DNA from: Halorientalis sp. LT38
GTDB taxonomy: Archaea; Halobacteriota; Halobacteria; Halobacteriales; Haloarculaceae
Length of the DNA stretch: 64,000 nucleotides
Assembly (NCBI RefSeq): GCF_037031225.1
Contig: NZ_JAYEZN010000001.1
Location: 2,790,001 to 2,854,000 of the forward strand
Reading direction: 5' to 3'
The notes below the pieces were generated by a model. That model was not told the DNA's origin. It saw only the letters and a list, made by a program, of their open reading frames with translations, and did no database searches. Within the stretch, counting starts at the first letter, position 1; every line of letters begins with the position of its first letter. Both the position numbers and the translations under genes were made by a program. Shown here piece by piece: positions 59,058-64,000 of this stretch.

Positions 59058-60809
59058 TCAGCGCTCCTCGACGTGGCGGACCTCGCTGGCGATCCCCCGC
59101 GTCGACTGCACCATCTCCGGGCCGCTCATGGCCGCGCGACCGACGCCGAACGCAGACGGGCCCTCGATCACGACCTCGTCGCCCGGTCGGATGTCCTCGC
59201 TCGCGTCGACGACGCCCGGGGCGAGGACGCTCCCGTGGGGCACGAACGCGTCGATCTCGACCCGTTTGACCGGCGCCTCGCTCTCGACCCAGCGGCGCCC
59301 GCCCGCGAGCGTCAGCGACAGGACGCCGTACTCCGGGACCATCGCGGCCAGTTGCTCGCCGTCGTCGTCGGTCACTCTGAGTTTGGGGTAGCGCGACTCG
59401 GTGCGCAACTCCGAAAAGAGGGCGTCGCCCGCTCCGTCTCCGAACTGGTAGTCCGCGATGGCCCGGATCGTATTGTGTTCGCGCTCACGTTTCGGATACG
59501 TCAGTTCGCCCTCCAGTTCCGCCGCGAGGTTCGAGAGGGACTCGCTCGTCGTCGGGTGATCCGGGACGGTGAAGACCGGGTCGACGTCGAGGTCCGCAGT
59601 CGCGCGCTCGACGATCTCGCGATAGCCCTCCGGCGGGACGTGGGCGATCACCTTCGGGTAGTCGTTGCGCTGGAGATACGCGGAGAGCACGTCGGCGGCG
59701 AACTCGATCTCGGTGGCGGTCCACTCGCCGGTCACCACGGAGTCGTAGTGCTGAGCGGGGTAGGTGAGTTCGAGTTCCTGCGGGACGACGCCGATGGGCG
59801 AGGTCATCGAGACGGTGTGGGCGCGCCACTGGATCACGTCGTGGTACTGGCCGTGGCTCTGGGACTCGCTGTAGGGCTTCTTGGCCGAGCAGGGCACCAG
59901 CACGAGGGGGTTCGAGAACCGGCTGCGATATCTGGTGGTGACGCGCTCGGCGAAGCGCTGGATCTCCACGCGCCTGATGCTGTCGTCGCTCGCGGCCGTG
60001 ATCTCGTTGCGCCGGACGATCGGCGTCCGCTCCTCCAGATAGCCGTACTGCTGGTCGAGCCGTCGAAAGGTGGCGGTGAGCCACTGCTCGTGGCGGGCCT
60101 GCCCCTCGATGTAGTCCCGGAGGGACCCGTCCCGGACCCGGCGGCGGACCCGCGCGAGTTCGGCGGCGAGCGCCCGCTGGTTGTGCTCGGCGCAGTCCTC
60201 GCGGTCGAACTCGTCGGCCGGCTGCTGGCAGGCCGGACAGGCACAGGGGAGTTCGTCCAGGTCCTCGAGGAAGTACTCGCCGTCGGTCGCGAGGTAGAAT
60301 CCCTGCGTGCCCCGCAGGACTGCGCGATCCGCGTCCACGAGGTCGACGCCGGCGTAGACCAGCGTGGCGACGTTCTCGGGGGTCGCGACGCCGGGCAGAT
60401 AGAGCGCGGTATCGGCGGGCGTGGCCTCGCGGACGGCGAGCACGGCGTCGACGAACGCGGCCGCGTGGCCGACGTAGCCCCGGGCGTTCGCGAGCACGTA
60501 GGCGTCCGAGCCGTGATTCGCGGCGGTGTCGGGCGAGACGACGGCGGCGCTCGGGTAGTCCACGTCTGGATAGTCGACGGCGAACGCGTCCTGCACCTCG
60601 TCGGGCGTCCCGGCGGGGAGGCCGCGATGAGGGAGTACGGTCAGGGCGGACTCGTCGCCCTCGGGAACCTCGCGGTCCTCGGGCCAGAGACTGCCGGCGT
60701 CCCTGACCACCTCGTCGGCCAGGGCGGGCGTCGTGAGCGAATCGGCGAGCCGCAGTTCCCCGAGCCGGGCCGCCCCGTCCCGGTCGTGGACCTCGAAGTA
60801 GTCGGTCAT
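59058..60809 (-). CDS. arcS: Archaeosine synthase ArcS (TgtA2)
   Basis: 583 residues. A TGT-like N-terminal region (VHDRDGAARLGELRLADSL, ANARGYVGHAAAFVDAVLAVRE, PCACPACQQPADEFD zinc motif) is followed by the ArcS core with VLVPCSAKKPYSESQSH and a C-terminal PUA domain (SRYPKLRVTDDDGEQLAAMVPEYG ... EVVIEGPSAFGVGRA). The TGT catalytic Asp motif (TDSGSFQ) is absent, as in ArcS. With RaSEA it turns preQ0-15 in tRNA into archaeosine. It lies 67 bases upstream of tgtA on the same strand. Confidence 0.92.
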   Translation of the reverse strand: MTDYFEVHDRDGAARLGELRLADSLTTPALADEVVRDAGSLWPEDREVPEGDESALTVLPHRGLPAGTPDEVQDAFAVDYPDVDYPSAAVVSPDTAANHGSDAYVLANARGYVGHAAAFVDAVLAVREATPADTALYLPGVATPENVATLVYAGVDLVDADRAVLRGTQGFYLATDGEYFLEDLDELPCACPACQQPADEFDREDCAEHNQRALAAELARVRRRVRDGSLRDYIEGQARHEQWLTATFRRLDQQYGYLEERTPIVRRNEITAASDDSIRRVEIQRFAERVTTRYRSRFSNPLVLVPCSAKKPYSESQSHGQYHDVIQWRAHTVSMTSPIGVVPQELELTYPAQHYDSVVTGEWTATEIEFAADVLSAYLQRNDYPKVIAHVPPEGYREIVERATADLDVDPVFTVPDHPTTSESLSNLAAELEGELTYPKREREHNTIRAIADYQFGDGAGDALFSELRTESRYPKLRVTDDDGEQLAAMVPEYGVLSLTLAGGRRWVESEAPVKRVEIDAFVPHGSVLAPGVVDASEDIRPGDEVVIEGPSAFGVGRAAMSGPEMVQSTRGIASEVRHVEER

Positions 60810-60875
60810 GGCACTCCGTCGGGGTGGCGTGGGCAACTATCTTTCCTTCGCGCGAGGGGCGACCCGGCCGACTGC

Positions 60876-62390
60876 TCAGCTCTCGTCGTCGATCGAGGGC
60901 CCCATCTCGTCACCCGGGCCGTCGTCGACCCCGAGTTCGAAGGCGTCGACCCGTTCGGGTAACCGATTTAGCGCCGTGTCCGGCCAGCCGGTGTGGCCCA
61001 GCGTGAATTCTGCGTCTGGATTGTCGGCGGCCAGTTGCGCCACGCCCTCGGCCGCCCGTTCGTAGGCCCGGCGATCGAGCCGTGCCGGGACTTCGGCGTT
61101 CAGCGGGTACACCTCCGAGAGATCGCGTGGGAACGGTCCGAACGGGGGGACGACCCGCCAGCTCTCGTCGTAGGCCTCGTTCGTGTCGCCCTCGGTCAGG
61201 AGCACGTCGCCCTCGACGTCGAGTCGCGAGAGGCGGTCGTGGTGACGCAGGACCTCGGGCCGGGCCGCGCTCTCGCCGGAGAGGTAGAAGAAGGCGTCCT
61301 TCGAGGCGGGATCCGTTCGTTCGAGTTGCGCGGCGTGGTCGCCCAGCGCCCGGTAGCCGTCGAGCATCGTCGGGTGGCCCCGAGCACGGGCCTCGACGAG
61401 TTCCAGCAGGTTCCCCCGCCGGATCGCCTGCTTGATCCGCCGGATCTCGCCGTAGGTGACGTGGAGGTTGTGCTCGGCGAGGAGGCGCTCGCGCTCGGTG
61501 GCGTCACAGCGCTCCAGTTCCTCGGGCGTGTGTGCGGCACAGATCGGACACTCGCAGGGGAAGTAGTCGAGATCTTCGAGGTGTTCGGTCCCTCTGACCG
61601 TGAGATAGCGACCGTCGCGGGCGTAGAGCGCGTAGGCGGCGGAGTCGAACAGGTCACAGCCCATCGCGACAGCGAGTGCGAACATCATGGGGTGGCCCGC
61701 GCCGAACAGGTGGACCGGCGCGTCGGCGCCGAGGCCGCGCTTGGCCGCCGCGACCAGGTCCACCACGTCGTCGAAGCGGTAGTTGTTCAGCAGGGGCACC
61801 ATCGCGCCGACCGGGTAGACGTCCAGGTTCGTGGCGTAGGCCTCCCGGGCCGCCGTCTCGCGCAGGTCGGGGTAGGTCGATCCCTGAACCGGGGCGTTGA
61901 CGAGCATCTCGCCGGTCTCCACGGTCGCGGCGAGTTCGAGGCGTTCCTGCGTCGTCTCGCGCTCCTCGGCCGCCTGCTCGCGGCTCACGTCCGGGGGTGT
62001 CGGGATGTCGACCGGCGTCCCGATGTCCGAGCCGACGTCGCGCTGGAACTCGAGGATCTCCCGGGTGTCGACGTCGATCTCGCCGTATTCGGAGAGCTGG
62101 AAGGAGCCCGAGTCGGTCATGATGGCCCCGGAGAAGTCGTAGAGGTCGTGCAGGCCATCGGAGAGCGCCTGCTCGCGGGCGTCCTCGGAGCCGTAGAGGA
62201 TGTAGCCGTTCGTGATGAGGATCTCGGCGCCGAACTCCGATTCCATGCGGGCCGGTTCGATCGTCTTGACGTGCGGGTTGACGACAGGTAACAGCGCCGG
62301 CGTCTCGACGGTCACGTCCGCGCGGGGCACCGTCAACTCGCCGATCCGGCCGGCGGCGTCGTAGTCGCGAACCTCGAACCAGTCGCCCAT
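60876..62390 (-). CDS. tgtA: tRNA-guanine(15) transglycosylase
   Basis: 504 residues. Exchanges G15 for preQ0 in archaeal tRNA. Nucleophile region [12 protein letters not shown] with D93; substrate pocket [13 protein letters not shown] and [13 protein letters not shown]; zinc motif FPCECPIC ... ERCD near residue 280. The C-terminal ~200 residues are the C1 domain; the PUA domain usually found in archaeal TgtA is not obvious here, as in other haloarchaea where ArcS carries it. It precedes arcS on the same strand, so the two are probably co-expressed. Confidence 0.94.
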   Translation of the reverse strand: MGDWFEVRDYDAAGRIGELTVPRADVTVETPALLPVVNPHVKTIEPARMESEFGAEILITNGYILYGSEDAREQALSDGLHDLYDFSGAIMTDSGSFQLSEYGEIDVDTREILEFQRDVGSDIGTPVDIPTPPDVSREQAAEERETTQERLELAATVETGEMLVNAPVQGSTYPDLRETAAREAYATNLDVYPVGAMVPLLNNYRFDDVVDLVAAAKRGLGADAPVHLFGAGHPMMFALAVAMGCDLFDSAAYALYARDGRYLTVRGTEHLEDLDYFPCECPICAAHTPEELERCDATERERLLAEHNLHVTYGEIRRIKQAIRRGNLLELVEARARGHPTMLDGYRALGDHAAQLERTDPASKDAFFYLSGESAARPEVLRHHDRLSRLDVEGDVLLTEGDTNEAYDESWRVVPPFGPFPRDLSEVYPLNAEVPARLDRRAYERAAEGVAQLAADNPDAEFTLGHTGWPDTALNRLPERVDAFELGVDDGPGDEMGPSIDDES

Positions 62391-62450
62391 TGGCCCGGGA
62401 TTTCGGGTGCGCGCGCCTAAGGGTTGCGTTCCGCGGAAACCGCGTCGCCG

Positions 62451-63023
62451 CTACCCGAACAGCTCGTAGTAACAGACGCCGAAGGCGGTCCGGCCGTCCC
62501 GCAACTCGCCCGCTTCGGCCGCCGCGAGCAGGTCCTCGAAGGCCGTCGTCTCGACGCTGATGGACTCGTTGTGATCGAGTTCCCGGTCGCCGGTCGGCTC
62601 GCAGCCGGTGGCGACGAAGTAGTGGAAGACGGCGTCGGCCACGCCGTTGGCCGGTTCCATCGTCGTGAGGTGTTCGACCTCGTCGGCGACGTAGCCGGTC
62701 TCCTCTTCGAGTTCGCGCCGGGCCGTCGCGGCGAGGTCGGCGTCCTCGCCCTCGACGCCGCCGGCGGGGAACCCGCGGTTGACCCGTTTCACGGCCTGTC
62801 GCCACTCGTCGATGACGACCGCGTCGCCGTCGGCGGTGAAGGGAACGATCACGACGCTCTCGCTGTCGGAGAGGTAGTCGAAGTCGCTCTCCGTGCCGTC
62901 GGGCAGGCGGACCCGCTCGCGCTGGACGTCGAAGCCCGGGCAGATGTACGCCGTCTCGCCGTACAGCGTCTCCCAGGACAGTGACTCCGCAGGTCCGCCT
63001 GCGTGGGTGGGTTCATCGGTCAT
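62451..63023 (-). CDS. Nudix hydrolase, ADP-ribose pyrophosphatase-like
   Basis: 190 residues. The Nudix box GVEGEDADLAATARRELEEETGY (starting about residue 95) follows GX5EX7REUXEEXGU. GFPAGGVEGE with the preceding Pro and VVIDEWRQAVKRVNRGFPAG are typical of ADP-ribose pyrophosphatases. Dimeric, metal dependent, cytoplasmic. Substrate specificity is not certain. Confidence 0.88.
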   Translation of the reverse strand: MTDEPTHAGGPAESLSWETLYGETAYICPGFDVQRERVRLPDGTESDFDYLSDSESVVIVPFTADGDAVVIDEWRQAVKRVNRGFPAGGVEGEDADLAATARRELEEETGYVADEVEHLTTMEPANGVADAVFHYFVATGCEPTGDRELDHNESISVETTAFEDLLAAAEAGELRDGRTAFGVCYYELFG

Positions 63024-63131
63024 ACCAACGCCAGCAGCCCCGGGCGCAAAAGCACCCGTAAAACACCGGACAATCCGCGTTCCGTTTGTATCCCGGGACA
63101 GTTTTCGACGCCCGCGCGCCGTCGCCGACGA

Positions 63132-63521
63132 CTAGGATTCGTTGTCGGTCTCGTCCGGGTCGTACGGTCGCCCGATGTCGAACTTCGGCGCGCCGACGCC
63201 GAGCACCCGGACCGGCTCGTCCGCCGATTCCGGGTTGTACGGCCGGAGCGGACTCTCCGGTTCCACCACGAACGTCTCGTCGGGACCGATCACGAACTCC
63301 TCCTCTGGCGTCTCGACGTGGAGGTCGCCGGATCGGACGTAGAACAGTTCCTCCCGCTGCTCGTGATAGTGGTAGCTCGTCGCGAGGTCCTCGCCCGGGG
63401 CGAGCTCGTAGACCGCCGCCGCTAGCTGGGCGAGTTCGGCCGCCTCCGCCAGTGACCGACGGTCGCAGGGGTGATCTGGCGACGGTTCGAGGTCCGCCGG
63501 ATCGAGGTGATGATAGCCCAT
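63132..63521 (-). CDS. Cupin-domain protein
   Basis: 129 residues from MGYHHLDPADLEPSPD. Conserved cupin motif 1 SYHYHEQREELFYVRSGDLHVE gives the metal-binding His-His-Glu pattern, and motif 2 ends PYNPES. A single beta-barrel; may bind a metal and a small organic acid. The upstream 19 residues in frame are basic and unlikely. Role unknown. Confidence 0.82.
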   Translation of the reverse strand: MGYHHLDPADLEPSPDHPCDRRSLAEAAELAQLAAAVYELAPGEDLATSYHYHEQREELFYVRSGDLHVETPEEEFVIGPDETFVVEPESPLRPYNPESADEPVRVLGVGAPKFDIGRPYDPDETDNES

Positions 63522-63594
63522 GGGACAACGGCGTCTCGCCAGTCCAAGTGCCTTCCGTCCGCGTCCGGTCTGCCCCATCTACACCCCAGACTGC

Positions 63595-64000
63595 TCAGAC
63601 CGAGCCGACGCGCTCGCCGGCCCCGATGACGAACTCGCCTTCGAAGGAAAGTCTCGCGAGCGCTCGCGATCCCAGGTCGAGTTCCCGGAGGCGGTCGGCG
63701 CGGGGGTGAGACCCGAGGCTGACGTCGACCTGCCCCGAGTACGGCCACGCGCCGAGTTTCCCGGACAGCGTCAGCGGCTCCCGGAGTAGCTGGCCGTCCT
63801 TGACCGTGTAGGATACCGATTCCTGCGTCCGGTCCACCTTCGGCGTGCCCTCGACGTCCAGAGTGATCACTTCCTCGCCGTCCGCGGTGACGGTCGTCCG
63901 CCGGCCGGCCACGTGGTCGTCGTGCGTGATCTCCGCGACCGCCTTCGGGTAGCCCCAGATGTCGACCCCCAGCGCTTTCGCCGACTCGGTCGTCACCGGG
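63595..64000 (-). CDS. Acetoacetate decarboxylase-family protein, cut by right edge
   Basis: Partial: the 5' part lies beyond the window. The visible 135 residues run PVTTESAKALGVDIWGYPKAVAEI ... TVKDGQLLREPLTLSG ... RADRLRELDLG. The VTTESAxxxGxxxWGYPK segment is the acetoacetate-decarboxylase superfamily pattern near the active-site lysine region. Family members decarboxylate beta-keto acids or are uncharacterised enzymes; which applies cannot be said from this part. In frame to the edge without a stop, so not truncated biologically. Confidence 0.75.
   Translation of the reverse strand, partial: PVTTESAKALGVDIWGYPKAVAEITHDDHVAGRRTTVTADGEEVITLDVEGTPKVDRTQESVSYTVKDGQLLREPLTLSGKLGAWPYSGQVDVSLGSHPRADRLRELDLGSRALARLSFEGEFVIGAGERVGSV

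Noticed and set aside
58863-60962. 699-residue plus-strand frame opposite arcS
   Set aside because: arcS is well supported by its core motif and PUA domain; this frame is a shadow.
1-64000. CRISPR arrays, insertion sequences, integrase genes, rRNA genes
   Set aside because: No regularly spaced repeats, transposase or recombinase motifs, or rRNA sequence were seen on either strand.

Overview
This 64 kb window comes from a halophilic archaeon of the class Halobacteria. The evidence is very high GC throughout, strongly acidic predicted proteins, leaderless genes with TATA boxes about 25-30 bases before the start codon, and many marker families: psmA/psmB proteasome subunits, TrmB and GfcR sugar regulators, HalX response regulators, a SAMP3-like ubiquitin-fold protein, MptA, archaeal TgtA/ArcS/RaSEA, and two tRNA genes. 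I cannot fix the genus. No insertion sequence, integrase, CRISPR array, rRNA or replication origin is visible. Most of the window is chromosomal housekeeping and central metabolism, packed with small gaps.

Layout. 0.1-7.1 kb: a ROK sugar kinase, then a glycerol catabolic locus (glpK divergent from glpA-glpB-glpC). 7.2-9.6 kb: an orphan protein that looks like a phage minor-head domain, then a 7TM-PAS histidine kinase. 9.7-16.1 kb: a sugar-acid (semi-phosphorylative Entner-Doudoroff) block with gluconate dehydratase, KDG-type aldolase, a HAD phosphatase and the two adjacent sugar regulators gfcR and a TrmB. 16-23 kb: an FNT channel, the overlapping psmA-psmB pair, a DUF123 protein, a PaaG-like crotonase, a Tat-exported neutral ceramidase, an ABM monooxygenase and tRNA-Ile. 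23-28 kb: FxsA, a DUF255 thioredoxin-like protein, a second TrmB, another crotonase and mptA. 28-37 kb: quinol-type NO reductase, a histidine kinase with two HalX response regulators, a fused siroheme decarboxylase (AhbA-AhbB), a MaoC dehydratase and a TrpD2-like protein. 37-44 kb: a P-loop-degenerate RAD55/KaiC-like protein, cyclophilin, ferredoxin, tRNA-Leu, a large membrane glycosyltransferase and a third histidine kinase. 44.6-51 kb: purine genes (purC, purU-like, purS-purQ) mixed with a pseudo-receiver/GAF protein, a second degenerate RAD55-like protein and an R2-like ligand-binding oxidase. 52-64 kb: RaSEA, ArcS and TgtA (archaeosine), aldehyde ferredoxin oxidoreductase, DoxX, an epoxide hydrolase, a coupled SAMP3/MoaD operon, Nudix, cupin, and an acetoacetate-decarboxylase-family gene cut by the right edge.

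The most unusual observation is a recurring structure. Two unrelated protein genes (mptA and the siroheme decarboxylase) each have the last 29-51 bases of the coding sequence duplicated downstream, complete with a second stop codon. The copies are separated by a short hairpin-rich cassette, and both cassettes share an identical 19-base core. The 3' end of tRNA-Leu is also duplicated 119 bases downstream around a perfect hairpin, without that core. This is the arrangement expected when an element integrates into the 3' end of a gene and brings its own copy of that end, but here the elements are only about 95-150 bases long with no enzyme. They could be integration scars, or mobile terminator cassettes.

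Functionally the window links glycerol and sugar-acid catabolism with their regulators, a complete downstream set for archaeosine (TgtA, ArcS, RaSEA, with MptA for the precursor), and pterin-metal chemistry (AOR plus a SAMP3/MoaD-like operon). All functional calls are from reading the sequence; none has been checked against a database.
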